Source: Thalassoglobus polymorphus (GTDB taxonomy: Bacteria > Planctomycetota > Planctomycetia > Planctomycetales > Planctomycetaceae). Taken from it: 64,000 nt of DNA. The notes under the pieces are model-generated. The model did no database searches. It saw only the letters and a program-made list of their open reading frames with translations, and was not told the origin of the DNA. Numbering within the stretch: the first letter of the stretch is position 1; every line of letters begins with the position of its first letter. This document shows, one piece after another, positions 50,522 to 59,249 of the stretch. The position numbers were made by a program, and so were the translations under genes. The stretch lies in assembly GCF_007744255.1 (NCBI RefSeq), contig NZ_CP036267.1, forward strand, positions 5,840,001-5,904,000, read 5' to 3'.

Positions 50522-51787
50522 TCAATTTGTGACTCGTTTTAGCAGTCCGACTGCCAAATGTCCGCCGAATCCGAGTGATGTTTTGAGAAGATATTCGATT
50601 GGCTGACGAACTGCATGTCTGCCGGTGACTCGATTCGGGCATTCCGGATCGTGGTGATGGTGGTTTGCCGTGGGTGGGATGATCTGGTCCTTGATGGCAC
50701 AAACGCTGGTCGCTGCTTCGACCGCTCCGGCTGCTCCCATGAGATGACCGATGGCCCCCTTGATTCCGAATCCAGAAGGTCTGTCTCCGAAGACGAGTTG
50801 GATTGCTCGTGCTTCGGTGAGGTCGTTCATGCGGGTCGCTGTCCCGTGGTAGCAAATGGTCGAGACCTGCCGGGGATGGACCTGATTCTTGTCCAGGAGT
50901 TTTTGGATCAGTTGCGCCAGAGTCTCACCGGTGGAGTCCACAGCTGTCAATCCTGTCGGATCACAGCCAATCAGGCCGTCAACCCATTCCGCCAGTGGTG
51001 CGGCTCCCCGCTCATTCGCCTGATCCCAGTCTTCGAGCACGAGTGCAGCGGCTCCTTCGCCTACCACAAAGCCACCTCGGTGCTGGTCAAACGGCCGGCA
51101 TGCCTGCGCGGGGTCGTCTTCCGGTTTCGCCAGAACTCCCAGCCGTCTGTACGAGGCTAAAAGCCCGGCATGTAATGAACAATCGGTGCTGCCAGTGATT
51201 ACGGTCGATGCATCACCGTGTCGAATCAGTTCAGCGGCTCGGATGAGACTGACCATGCCCGTTGCACAAGCGGCGACGGGGCAACTCGCCGGACCTTGCA
51301 GCTGAAACTCGTTCGCGACAGCAGTCGAGGGGCTGCTGGGGAAGAGAGCGCTGAGGTCCGGTTCTGCCTGACTCGCCCTGTCCTCATGCAGTTTCGCGAA
51401 GAGTTCGTCGGTCGCTCGCAAGTCTGTTTTACTTGTTCCGAAAACGCATCCAGCTGACCGTTGAAACTCAGGAGAAAGCTGAGCCTGTGCAATCGCTTGC
51501 CTGGCAGCCATGAGGGCAAATGTCGTACTTCTGGAGTCGTGCAGTCCGGGATTCTTGAGTTCGACACGAGCCCCATAACCTCGCACCCGCGATGGAATCT
51601 GTCTCGATTCGATTTCTTCTTCTGTGAGGAAGCGGGCTGCGGAATCCCCCCGCTGAAGTGCATCCCAAGTTGACTCGGTTTCTGTTCCGAGTGGGGTGAC
51701 CAGTCCGATCCCGGTGACGGCGATCCGAACACGATTCACGTCCGCCTTGCGATGGGAGCGAGTCTTGTTTTCAGGTACGTGAGGCAT
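50522..51787 (-). CDS. Beta-ketoacyl-ACP synthase (FabF-like)
   Basis: 421 residues. Condensing enzyme with an intact Cys-His-His triad: Cys near 173 in 'PVAACATGMVSL', His near 311 in 'ICYHGTATRMND' and His near 347 in 'GAIGHLMGAAGAVEA'. 'GFVVGEGAAALVLED' and the terminal 'NSLGFGGHLAVGL'-like 'TSLGFGGHLAVGLL' are also conserved. It is upstream of a phytoene-desaturase-like FAD gene and no other fatty-acid genes, so it looks like a dedicated rather than housekeeping FabF. A 60-residue difference from FabF at the N-terminus ('MPHVPENKTRSHRK') may be start misplacement. Confidence 0.87.
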   Translation of the reverse strand: MPHVPENKTRSHRKADVNRVRIAVTGIGLVTPLGTETESTWDALQRGDSAARFLTEEEIESRQIPSRVRGYGARVELKNPGLHDSRSTTFALMAARQAIAQAQLSPEFQRSAGCVFGTSKTDLRATDELFAKLHEDRASQAEPDLSALFPSSPSTAVANEFQLQGPASCPVAACATGMVSLIRAAELIRHGDASTVITGSTDCSLHAGLLASYRRLGVLAKPEDDPAQACRPFDQHRGGFVVGEGAAALVLEDWDQANERGAAPLAEWVDGLIGCDPTGLTAVDSTGETLAQLIQKLLDKNQVHPRQVSTICYHGTATRMNDLTEARAIQLVFGDRPSGFGIKGAIGHLMGAAGAVEAATSVCAIKDQIIPPTANHHHHDPECPNRVTGRHAVRQPIEYLLKTSLGFGGHLAVGLLKRVTN

Positions 51788-51867
51788 GTCAGTGGGTGAA
51801 GACTTTCAGGGAAGGAATTCACCACAGAAGTATGAAGGTGAGAATTCACGAGAATTTTTGAGAACTG

Positions 51868-51950
51868 ATCCGAAAATTTGAAATTGACCTTTGCATTCTG
51901 CCTCGTGACGAGCAGGACGCGAACACTCATTCGAAAAATGCTCTAGCTGC
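51868..51950 (+). repeat. Decayed repeat with family 1 front half
   Basis: Shares 'tttgaaattg', 'tttgcattctgcctcgtgacgagcag' (cited as its parts 'gcattctgcctcgtgacgag') and 'atgctcta' with family 1; the preceding bases 'gagaactgatccgaaa' resemble the end of family 2. Confidence 0.45.
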
Positions 51951-52167
51951 GATTACTGCTGCGACCCACTGCGAAGAGTGCGAGTCCGATCATCGCGACC
52001 GTGATGGCAATTTCGACCCATAAGGGACGTACGATGAATCCGCCGCCCGGGGAAGTTTGTACGGGAGCAACAACAGGAGCGGGAGCTTGTGCAAACAGGG
52101 ACTGGCTCGCAATCATCACGAAGAAGATTGTAGAAAGAGCCAGCATGGTTTTTGTGTGTCGAGACAT
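51943..52167 (-). CDS. Small exported membrane protein, 74 residues
   Basis: A signal peptide (about 1-26, 'LALSTIFFVMIASQSLFA'), a Pro/Ala/Val-rich linker ('QAPAPVVAPVQTSPGGG'), one membrane helix ('VEIAITVAMIGLALFAVG') and a short polar tail. No family recognised. Similar small anchored proteins are common in planctomycetes. Transcribed in the same direction as the ketosynthase/FAD pair but separated from it by 150 bases of repeat-derived DNA. Confidence 0.6.
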   Translation of the reverse strand: MSRHTKTMLALSTIFFVMIASQSLFAQAPAPVVAPVQTSPGGGFIVRPLWVEIAITVAMIGLALFAVGRSSNRS

Positions 52168-52280
52168 GGTTGTTTGACAGGTTGTTCTGGATTAGTTTTC
52201 AGCCTTGGCGAAAGGTCGAATCAACACGAATTCGTGTTGCTCGGGCCTCTCTCAGAGACTCTTCAAAGAGCACCGAAGGT

Positions 52281-52778
52281 TTACAAGACCGAAAGTATTG
52301 GATGCCGAAGCTTTCGGTAATCGTGGGCTCCCAAGTTGACCGTTTGCCAGCTGTGGGAGCGGGTTTTCATGGCAGCAGCGTAGTCCTGGGTCCAGACTCC
52401 GTAAAATGCATATCGTCGCTGCCGGAACTCCCATGTGATGTCATGGTACTCCATTTCTCGGGGCGTGAACACTTCGTAGGCAAAGACGAGCATGCTGCGA
52501 AAGTTCTCACCAAAGACTTGCTCCCACTCGAGCAGGCTGTGGATGTCGTCCTGCATGGTCCAGTTTTCCCAGAAGCCTGATTTCTGGGGAAATCGGCGTC
52601 CTTTCACATCAACGAGCAGGTTCGTGGAGGATTGCGAGTAGACGACAAAATCCATGGACTTCAGTGATGAGTCCTGATAGAGCGCCCGTTTTGACTCGTC
52701 GACAGCGACGTACGGTCTACGCATGAGACGCAAAAAGTTCTCAAACGCAACATCATAATGATTCGACCGTTTTGCCAT
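52281..52778 (-). CDS. HYExAFE family protein
   Basis: 165 residues named for the N-terminal motif, here 'NHYDVAFENFLR' (HYD instead of HYE). The central part 'SSLKSMDFVVYSQSSTNLLVDVKGRRFPQ' (cited as 'MDFVVYS' and 'LLVDVKGRRFP') resembles a PD-(D/E)xK-type restriction-endonuclease-like core: D in MDFVV and D-x-K in VDVKG. The family is essentially planctomycete-specific and uncharacterised. The C-terminal half is Trp/Tyr-rich. Stands between the small membrane protein and xylulokinase. Confidence 0.75.
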   Translation of the reverse strand: MAKRSNHYDVAFENFLRLMRRPYVAVDESKRALYQDSSLKSMDFVVYSQSSTNLLVDVKGRRFPQKSGFWENWTMQDDIHSLLEWEQVFGENFRSMLVFAYEVFTPREMEYHDITWEFRQRRYAFYGVWTQDYAAAMKTRSHSWQTVNLGAHDYRKLRHPILSVL

Positions 52779-52782
52779 TTAT

Positions 52783-52862
52783 TAGAATCAGTCCGAAAAC
52801 CTCTGGGATCGCTGTTTTCTCAACGTTTGAGGGAGCAAATTCAAGCTTCAGGGTCAGTTCTG
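52783..52862 (+). repeat. Dispersed repeat family 2, copy overlapping xylB stop
   Basis: 80 bp, starts TAGAATCAGTCC and ends GGGTCAGTTCTG, same orientation as 42520-42600. The TGA stop of the xylulokinase gene (52854-52856 on the minus strand) lies inside its right end. Confidence 0.75.
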
Positions 52863-54401
52863 GGATGTTCCCTGCACAAACTCTGCAATCGTCAGGTAGT
52901 CCGATTTCAGAGACTGATACAGTTTTTGATAAATTGGATAGGCCTGATTGTATGTCGCTTTGGCGGTCTCGCAAGGTTTTGTTTGCGTGACGACTCGAAT
53001 TGTGGCCTGGCAGGCTTCAACAACATCGTTGTAGGCTCCGGTTCCAGCGGTCGCCAGAAGTGCAGCTCCGTAAGCGGGGCCTTCTTCAGCGTTGATGGTG
53101 ACGACCTCTTGTCCATAAACATCAGCCTGGAGTTGCTTCCAGAACTGGCTCCGCGATCCGCCTCCTGACACCCGGATTTCTTCAACGGGAATCTGCATTT
53201 CGCGAATCAACTCAAGGCAGTCCCGCATGGCGAACGTCGCTCCCTCCATGACCGAACGTCCAAGGTGTGACTTTCCATGACGCAGGCTCATCCCGACCCA
53301 GGCTCCGCGTGCATTGGGATCGGCATGTGGCGTTCGTTCACCCGTGAGGTAAGGGAGGAAGAAGAGTCCTTCCGAGCCAGCGGGAGCTTGAGCAGCTTGA
53401 GTGGTGAGGAGTTCGTATGGGTCAACTCCCATGTCGCGAGCAACTGCAACTTCTGGCTGTCCGAACTGATTACGATACCATTGGAAGCTGCCGCCCGCTG
53501 AAAGGACGCAACCCATTACGTGCCATTTGTCGCGGACTGCATGGCAGAAGGTGTGAATGCGACCACCCGCGTCGATTTGGACTTCGTCACTATGAGCGAA
53601 GACAACACCGCTGGTCCCCATTGTTGCGGAGACAGCACCTCGACTGACGATTCCGTTGCCGATGGCACTGGCTGCCTGATCTCCGCCACCTCCAACGACC
53701 GGGACGCCTGCGGGAAGCCCAAGCTTTGTGGCGGCTGTCGACGTTAACGTTCCACTGACTTCTTCGGACTCATAAACTTTTGGGAGAAGTGCAGAATCGA
53801 TCTCCAGCTTTGACAGGAGTTCGCTGGACCATTGTCTGGCTTTAACATCAAGGAGAAGCGTTCCGGAAGCGTCGCTCACCTCAGAGGCAAACTCACCGGT
53901 GAGGCGGTAGCGGACGTAATCTTTCGGGAGCAGGATCTGTTGGACTTGCTCATAGTGTTGAGGTTCGTGATTGCGTAACCACAAGATTTTGGGGGCTGTG
54001 AATCCCGTCAGAGCCGGATTCGCAACCAGCTTGATCAGAGCTTCTCGCCCGCCAGCACGTTCTTCAATTTCAGCACATTCGCGAGCGGTCCGCTGGTCGT
54101 TCCATAAGAGGGCACGACGGATCACTTTTCCTTCTTTGTCGAGAAAGACTGAACCGTGCATCTGCCCGCTCAGCCCGATCCCTTTGACCTCCTCGGGGGC
54201 GATGTTTCCTCGTTTCAGCACGAGTTGTACTGATTCCACTGAGCCCTTCCACCAGTCTTCCGGGTCTTGCTCAGACCATCCCGGCTGCGGGCTGTAGAGT
54301 GGGTATTCGACAGTCGCTGAGGCGAGAATCTCTCCATCCTCACGGACAGCGAGAGTTTTTGTCCCACTGGTACCAATGTCAATTCCGAGGTAAACGCTCA
54401 T
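52854..54401 (-). CDS. xylB: Xylulokinase
   Basis: 515 residues, FGGY family. Phosphorylates D-xylulose to xylulose 5-phosphate. N-terminal '[19 protein letters not shown]' (phosphate-1 motif), '[15 protein letters not shown]' (substrate site with the conserved Q-M-H-G), '[11 protein letters not shown]', '[16 protein letters not shown]' and '[18 protein letters not shown]'-type C-terminal motif ('[14 protein letters not shown]'). Complete length. No xylA or transporter adjacent. The last few residues and stop derive from a dispersed repeat. Confidence 0.93.
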   Translation of the reverse strand: MSVYLGIDIGTSGTKTLAVREDGEILASATVEYPLYSPQPGWSEQDPEDWWKGSVESVQLVLKRGNIAPEEVKGIGLSGQMHGSVFLDKEGKVIRRALLWNDQRTARECAEIEERAGGREALIKLVANPALTGFTAPKILWLRNHEPQHYEQVQQILLPKDYVRYRLTGEFASEVSDASGTLLLDVKARQWSSELLSKLEIDSALLPKVYESEEVSGTLTSTAATKLGLPAGVPVVGGGGDQAASAIGNGIVSRGAVSATMGTSGVVFAHSDEVQIDAGGRIHTFCHAVRDKWHVMGCVLSAGGSFQWYRNQFGQPEVAVARDMGVDPYELLTTQAAQAPAGSEGLFFLPYLTGERTPHADPNARGAWVGMSLRHGKSHLGRSVMEGATFAMRDCLELIREMQIPVEEIRVSGGGSRSQFWKQLQADVYGQEVVTINAEEGPAYGAALLATAGTGAYNDVVEACQATIRVVTQTKPCETAKATYNQAYPIYQKLYQSLKSDYLTIAEFVQGTSQN

Positions 54402-54638
54402 GTTTTTTTGCCGGGATGCAGGAAAGACGCGTATAATTCACTCAATTCTCCACAATGAGCCATTTGTTCACGCCATTTGTGCACTGTGCACACTGTGGAG
54501 AAATGAAGTTTAGCGATGACCAACCTGTTCAGCCAAGCAATTCAGCTGATCTCTTGACGATGCTCTCTTGACTGGGCTCTCAGCAAAGATCATTCTGGTT
54601 TTTGATTGATACGTCTTCACTCTTTAGTGTGGTGACTC

Positions 54639-55772
54639 ATGAAACAACTGATTCCATTCCGCCGCGCCTCGCTCGTTGGGCTTTCTTTCTTGCTCTTGCT
54701 GCTGGTGTGCGTCGTCCCCTCTGCCTCAGCGGAAGGCCAGGCCGAGCAGTTGCGTCGACCGTTTTGGCTGCAAGGACAGCAAATGCGGAAAGCGTTCGCT
54801 CAAGCGGTGAAGGATCAGCGTGAACGTGTCGTGACACTCTACTCCGAAGAGGAAGAGGTCGCACTCGGAGCGATCGTTGAATCTGACGGTTGGATCGCGA
54901 CGAAGGCGAGTCAGATTCAAAAAGCAACGCTGTGCGAGCTCTCAGACGGACGTCGAATCCCGTTCGAATATGTCGGCTTTGACATCGATCTTGATCTCGC
55001 ATTATTGAAAATTGATGCCAAAGATCTGGAGCCGGTGGACTGGCAAACGGAGGAACCGAAAGTCGGAGAGTGGTTGATCACCACAGATTCCCGGGAACTC
55101 CCTGTGGGGGGTGGCGTGATGAGTGTCTCTCGACGGGAAATCCCTAAGTCCGAAGCACGTGGGGTGTTAGGGATTCAGTTGGAGATGGTGGAGGAGGCGA
55201 TTGTCGAGCAGGTCTTTCCGAACAGTGGAGCAGAGAATGCGGGGCTGATCCCCGGAGATTTCATCGAGAAAGTCGGTGAGACCGAGATTCTCGGACGGCG
55301 ACATTTGGTCGAAACGATTGCCACATATCGCCCGGGCGACACGATTTTGTTGCGGATTATTCGAGAAGAAAAACCTCTTTCGATTTCAGCAACATTGACT
55401 CATCCCTTTGGAGGCTTTCTCTCCAGGATTGCATTTCAGGAACAGATGGGAGGACCGCTCAGTTTTCGCCGTGATGACTTCGAAGCGGTCTATCAGCACG
55501 ATACCGTGCTTCGACCCGAAGAGTGTGGCGGCCCGGTTGTGACTCTCGCAGGCAAGACAGTCGGAATCAACATTGCCCGTGCAGGTCGGACATCTACGTA
55601 CGTTCTACCAGCTGATCTGATCGTGAATCGAATTGCAGACCTGAAAACAGGCAAGTTCCCTCCCCCGCTCGTCAAGCAGCCTGAGAGTGAAGAACCTGTT
55701 GGCGATGAATCTGCAAGTGATGACTCGACCGGAACCGATGATTCAGGAAGCGATAATTCTGATGAAGAATAA
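54639..55772 (+). CDS. HtrA-like pseudoprotease with a PDZ domain nested in the protease fold
   Basis: 377 residues. Signal peptide about 1-31. Residues 70-165 match the first half of a trypsin/HtrA domain ('LGAIVESDGWIATKAS', 'DLDLALLKI'). A PDZ domain follows (about 174-250, 'GVLGIQLEMVEEA', 'GAENAGLIPGDFIEKV'), and then the second half of the protease domain resumes (about 268-335, 'ECGGPVVTLAGKTVGINIAR', 'YVLPADLIVN'). The His position reads ATKAS, and Cys296 stands where the catalytic Ser of GNSGGP would be, so ordinary serine protease activity is unlikely. Acidic Ser/Asp-rich tail from 350. Probably a periplasmic binding protein. Confidence 0.75.
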   Translation: MKQLIPFRRASLVGLSFLLLLLVCVVPSASAEGQAEQLRRPFWLQGQQMRKAFAQAVKDQRERVVTLYSEEEEVALGAIVESDGWIATKASQIQKATLCELSDGRRIPFEYVGFDIDLDLALLKIDAKDLEPVDWQTEEPKVGEWLITTDSRELPVGGGVMSVSRREIPKSEARGVLGIQLEMVEEAIVEQVFPNSGAENAGLIPGDFIEKVGETEILGRRHLVETIATYRPGDTILLRIIREEKPLSISATLTHPFGGFLSRIAFQEQMGGPLSFRRDDFEAVYQHDTVLRPEECGGPVVTLAGKTVGINIARAGRTSTYVLPADLIVNRIADLKTGKFPPPLVKQPESEEPVGDESASDDSTGTDDSGSDNSDEE

Positions 55773-55924
55773 GCGAAGTCAAAGTGCCAGGTTGAGTCAC
55801 TACGGAGAGGTTGAATACAAATTCTTCACGAGAAACCTGAATCTGCTCTCATGCCAGGCAGGTTCATCTCTGAAGCTCATCTCGCAGTTTTATCTCCTTT
55901 GAGCTCTTTCCGAAACTGTTTTAT

Positions 55925-56015
55925 TCTAGAGCAAATCCAAAATATGTCTTAACAGTGCTGTCTCGTGGCATCAGCGTATGGACTTGTGAAAACGTACTTC
56001 GCTGACAAGAGAAAC
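55925..56015 (+). repeat. Family 1 repeat, variant subfamily, left of rsmE
   Basis: Begins 'tagagcaa'; its part 'tctcgtggcatcagcgta' plus 'ggacttgtga' is repeated in inverted orientation at 56806-56886 on the other side of rsmE. Confidence 0.6.
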
Positions 56016-56029
56016 GTTGGAAATGTTCT

Positions 56030-56770
56030 ATGGCTGACCGCTTTTATTTTGATGGAGACTGGAGAGACGTGGCAGCCAAGGGTGTCGTCAACTTGACAGG
56101 CTCGGAAGCACACCATCTTTCCAAAGTGCTCCGCAAGAAAGTTGATGATCTCGTTGAACTTTTCGACGGTCGAGGCCAGCAGGCGACGGCGAAGTTGATT
56201 CGGGTTGGGAAGCGTGATGCCGATCTTGAGCTATTGAATGCCCCACAACCCTGCGTAAAAAAGTTGCCTCGGGTGACTTTGGCAGTCGCACCTCCGAAAG
56301 GAGATCGCTTTCGTTGGTTGATCGAAAAAGCGACTGAAATTGGTGTCGCTCATTTCATCCCGCTGCGGACGGAACGCTCGGTTGTTCTCCCCGGAGGGAC
56401 AAAACTGGAGAAGCTGCATCAGACAATGATCGCTGCCTGTAAACAATCGGGGCGAGACCAGTTCATGGAGATCGCAGCACCGATCGACTTGCAGCATTTG
56501 CCAGAGTCTCTCTCTGGAAATGACCAGTTGTACTATGGAGATGTTCCCCGGGAAGACATTGTGACTTCATTGAATGACAAAAATAGTGACGAAAATGGAG
56601 TCGTCGTTGTCATCGGTCCAGAGGGAGGTTTGACGGAGGCGGAAATCGACCAACTTCGCGAGTGGGGCGGACAGCCTCTCTCAGTTTCTCCGCACGTTTT
56701 ACGTATTGAGACAGCCGCCATCGCGGTTGCGAGCCTGCTCGTCTCAAGCTTTTTGCTGCGATCTGACTGA
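56030..56770 (+). CDS. rsmE: 16S rRNA (uracil-1498-N3)-methyltransferase
   Basis: 246 residues, SPOUT superfamily. Methylates U1498 in the decoding region of the small subunit. N-terminal PUA-like part ('GSEAHHLSKVLRKKVDDLVELFDG', cited in part as 'HHLSKVLRKK'); 'PPKGDRFRWLIEKATEIGV'; and the knotted SAM site 'VVIGPEGGLTEAEIDQL' near 195 and 'VLRIETAAIAV'. ATG with weak Shine-Dalgarno. Flanked by inverted copies of a dispersed repeat, otherwise isolated. Confidence 0.93.
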   Translation: MADRFYFDGDWRDVAAKGVVNLTGSEAHHLSKVLRKKVDDLVELFDGRGQQATAKLIRVGKRDADLELLNAPQPCVKKLPRVTLAVAPPKGDRFRWLIEKATEIGVAHFIPLRTERSVVLPGGTKLEKLHQTMIAACKQSGRDQFMEIAAPIDLQHLPESLSGNDQLYYGDVPREDIVTSLNDKNSDENGVVVVIGPEGGLTEAEIDQLREWGGQPLSVSPHVLRIETAAIAVASLLVSSFLLRSD

Positions 56771-56805
56771 ATCAGACCAGCCTCAGAGCGTCTCCTATGC
56801 TTCAC

Positions 56806-56886
56806 TTGTCCAGCGATAAGTTCTCACAAGTCCGTACGCTGATGCCAAGAGAGAGAACCTGAGCACCAATTCGGAAGATGCTCTGG
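56806..56886 (-). repeat. Family 1 repeat, variant subfamily, right of rsmE
   Basis: On the minus strand: 'agagcatcttccgaattgg' (family 1 start) then 'tcttggcatcagcgtacgg', matching the copy at 55925. The remaining gap to 57079 shows nothing else. Confidence 0.65.
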
Positions 56887-57079
56887 AAACGCTAACAACA
56901 CTCTGGACTCGGGTTGGGCGTCATGAGCTTTGGGGGCTTGTGCAGGTTTTGTTCGGGCGAATTGATGTCGTCGCCTTGACTACGCGTCTCTGTCGCGAAA
57001 TAATGCCCAGCCATAAATTGGCGCAGTCAATTTAATGCGGTCTTCGTTTTGGCGAAGAGATCCGGTTTCGTGATCGTGT

Positions 57080-59104
57080 ATGATCGACGACATGAAGACG
57101 GCTCATCGCAGTCACACAGAGTCGAGTACGCTGCTCTTTGAGCAGGGAAGCGGGAGCATTTCAATGGAGGATACTCAATGGATGTCGTGGGTCGAGGCCC
57201 CTTGGTTGCAACGGACAGCGACCTACTCTTCTCTGATCCGATTTTGTGAGCGACTTGTTCAGGTCGATCTCCTCCCCGAACTCGTCACCGAGATTGCAGC
57301 GGAGTTCGGTGTCCCTCGCTGTTCGTTGGTCGCTCGAAACCGGAGTTGGGAGACAATCGTCTCTCGTGGCGAGCCTTTGGCATCGTTGCCCGGGGCTTTG
57401 CTCGCCGATGTCGTCGACAAAGATGCTGCTGTCTGGACGACGTCTGCGGACGACAGCCCTGTGATGCTTTTGCCGACCGCTTCATCGGCCCAACATGTCC
57501 TCGTTCTATCGGGGCCGCGCCTCGATGCCTCTCAGCTGACAGAAGGTTTGGGTGTGGGGCGAGTGGTCGGTCAGCGACTGAACCAGCTCAATCGAGTCGC
57601 CAAAGCGGAACGCCATGTCGACCGCATGAGAACAATGATCGGTTTGGCGCACTCTTTCGCTGGGGAGAAAGATACGCAAACTCTTTTGGAACGGATCGCT
57701 GAAGAGGCCTGCAGGCTCTTAAAAACAGACCGTGCGAGTATCTTCATCTGGGACAAGGAACAAAAACTTCTCATCGCCTGTCCGGCGTTGGGTGTTGAGG
57801 GAGGCAAGCTCTTTCTGCCGGACAATAAGGGAATTGTCGGCGATACCATTCATGGTGCGAAACCGATCGTTGTCGATGATGCCTACACCGATCGGCGCTT
57901 CGACCAAACGGTCGATAAAAAAAGTGGCTACACCACACGAAACCTGCTTTGTGTTCCGCTCTTTGATGCAGATGGTGAGTGCATCGGAGCCTTTGAGCTC
58001 ATCAATAAGCTGGATGGCGATTTTAACGATGATGACCTGAATTCGCTGCAGGATTTTGGTGTGCAAACTTCGATTGCCATTAAGAATACTCTGGAGTTGG
58101 AAAATCTGGTTCGCAGCAATCAGAACCTCACCGAGAGAGTCTCGACCGGTGTTGCAATTATCGGTGAGAGTGAGTCGATCAACGCTCTCCGTGGAACGAT
58201 TGAACGACTCGCTGCGACTGATTTGCCAGTTTTGGTACTTGGAGAAAGTGGAACGGGAAAAGAAGTTGCTGCTCAGGCTCTGCATCATCAAGGACCGCGC
58301 GCGGCCCGACCTTTCGTCGCTGTGAACTGTGCAGCTTTGACAGAAACGCTTCTCGAAAGTGAGCTGTTCGGCCATGAAAAGGGAGCGTTCACCGATGCTC
58401 AGTCGACTCATGTTGGAAAGTTTGAACTCGCCGAGGGGGGGACGTTATTTCTTGACGAAATCGGAGATATGAGTGTTGGCGGGCAAGCGAAGTTACTGAG
58501 AGTTCTGGAGCAGAAAGTGATCACCCGCGTTGGGGGGACACAGTCGATTCCTGTCAATGTTCGCGTGTTGGCAGCGACGAATGCGAATCTGGTGGAAAGT
58601 GTTCGTGAGAAACAATTTCGGCAGGATTTGTACTATCGTCTAAGTGTTGTGACGATCGAACTTCCCGCACTGCGTGATCGTCCAGAAGATATCGTTCCGC
58701 TGGCGAATTTCTTTCTCAAACGATTCTGTGCAGACGCGAATCGTAAACCGCTACCGATCTCTTCCGATGCTGAGAAGCGATTGCAGATGCACGGTTGGCC
58801 TGGCAATGTGCGCGAATTACGGAATCTGATGGAGCGTGTCGCCTTCCTCTCTGCAGGAGATCGCGTCGAGGCTGAAGACCTTGCGTTTATTCTCAGCCCA
58901 CAACGTGATGCATTCGACGATCTTTCTGATGGGATCGGGCTTGCTGAAGCGACAAACAAATTTCAGCGTGAGTACATCAAGCGAGCCGTCAAACGGATGC
59001 AGGGGAACATGAGCGACGCTGCGGAATTCCTCGACCTGCATCGCTCGAATCTGTACCGGAAAATGCGTCAGCTCGGAATGGAAGTTGATGACGTCAAACC
59101 GTAA
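57080..59104 (+). CDS. GAF-domain sigma-54-dependent transcriptional activator
   Basis: 674 residues. N-terminal region (about 30-170) of unclear fold, a GAF domain (about 185-345, '[24 protein letters not shown]' cited in part as 'NKGIVGDTI'), then a sigma-54 AAA+ domain: Walker A 'LGESGTGKE' near 388, '[10 protein letters not shown]' (the loop that contacts sigma-54) near 433, Walker B '[10 protein letters not shown]', '[10 protein letters not shown]' and '[10 protein letters not shown]'. C-terminal Fis-type HTH (about 635-668, '[22 protein letters not shown]'). Input ligand unknown (no receiver domain). ATG 57080 used; an ATG at 57092 also fits. Confidence 0.94.
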   Translation: MIDDMKTAHRSHTESSTLLFEQGSGSISMEDTQWMSWVEAPWLQRTATYSSLIRFCERLVQVDLLPELVTEIAAEFGVPRCSLVARNRSWETIVSRGEPLASLPGALLADVVDKDAAVWTTSADDSPVMLLPTASSAQHVLVLSGPRLDASQLTEGLGVGRVVGQRLNQLNRVAKAERHVDRMRTMIGLAHSFAGEKDTQTLLERIAEEACRLLKTDRASIFIWDKEQKLLIACPALGVEGGKLFLPDNKGIVGDTIHGAKPIVVDDAYTDRRFDQTVDKKSGYTTRNLLCVPLFDADGECIGAFELINKLDGDFNDDDLNSLQDFGVQTSIAIKNTLELENLVRSNQNLTERVSTGVAIIGESESINALRGTIERLAATDLPVLVLGESGTGKEVAAQALHHQGPRAARPFVAVNCAALTETLLESELFGHEKGAFTDAQSTHVGKFELAEGGTLFLDEIGDMSVGGQAKLLRVLEQKVITRVGGTQSIPVNVRVLAATNANLVESVREKQFRQDLYYRLSVVTIELPALRDRPEDIVPLANFFLKRFCADANRKPLPISSDAEKRLQMHGWPGNVRELRNLMERVAFLSAGDRVEAEDLAFILSPQRDAFDDLSDGIGLAEATNKFQREYIKRAVKRMQGNMSDAAEFLDLHRSNLYRKMRQLGMEVDDVKP

Positions 59105-59158
59105 GACTTGACTTGGGTGTTTGGCAGCTTGATAAGTTTCGGAATCGTTTCACAAAAA

Positions 59159-59194
59159 AAGCGTTGAAGAAACCTTGTGGTTTCTTCAACGCTT
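59159..59194 (-). terminator. Intrinsic terminator for the DUF1080 gene
   Basis: 16-bp perfect stem AAGCGTTGAAGAAACC/GGTTTCTTCAACGCTT with a 4-base loop; on the minus strand it is followed by seven T. Lies between the convergent activator and DUF1080 genes. Confidence 0.9.
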
Positions 59195-59249
59195 ATCGTT
59201 CAGGCAGGCTGCAGGAGTCTTGCCCAAAAATGCTCTGTTGGAAGACGCT

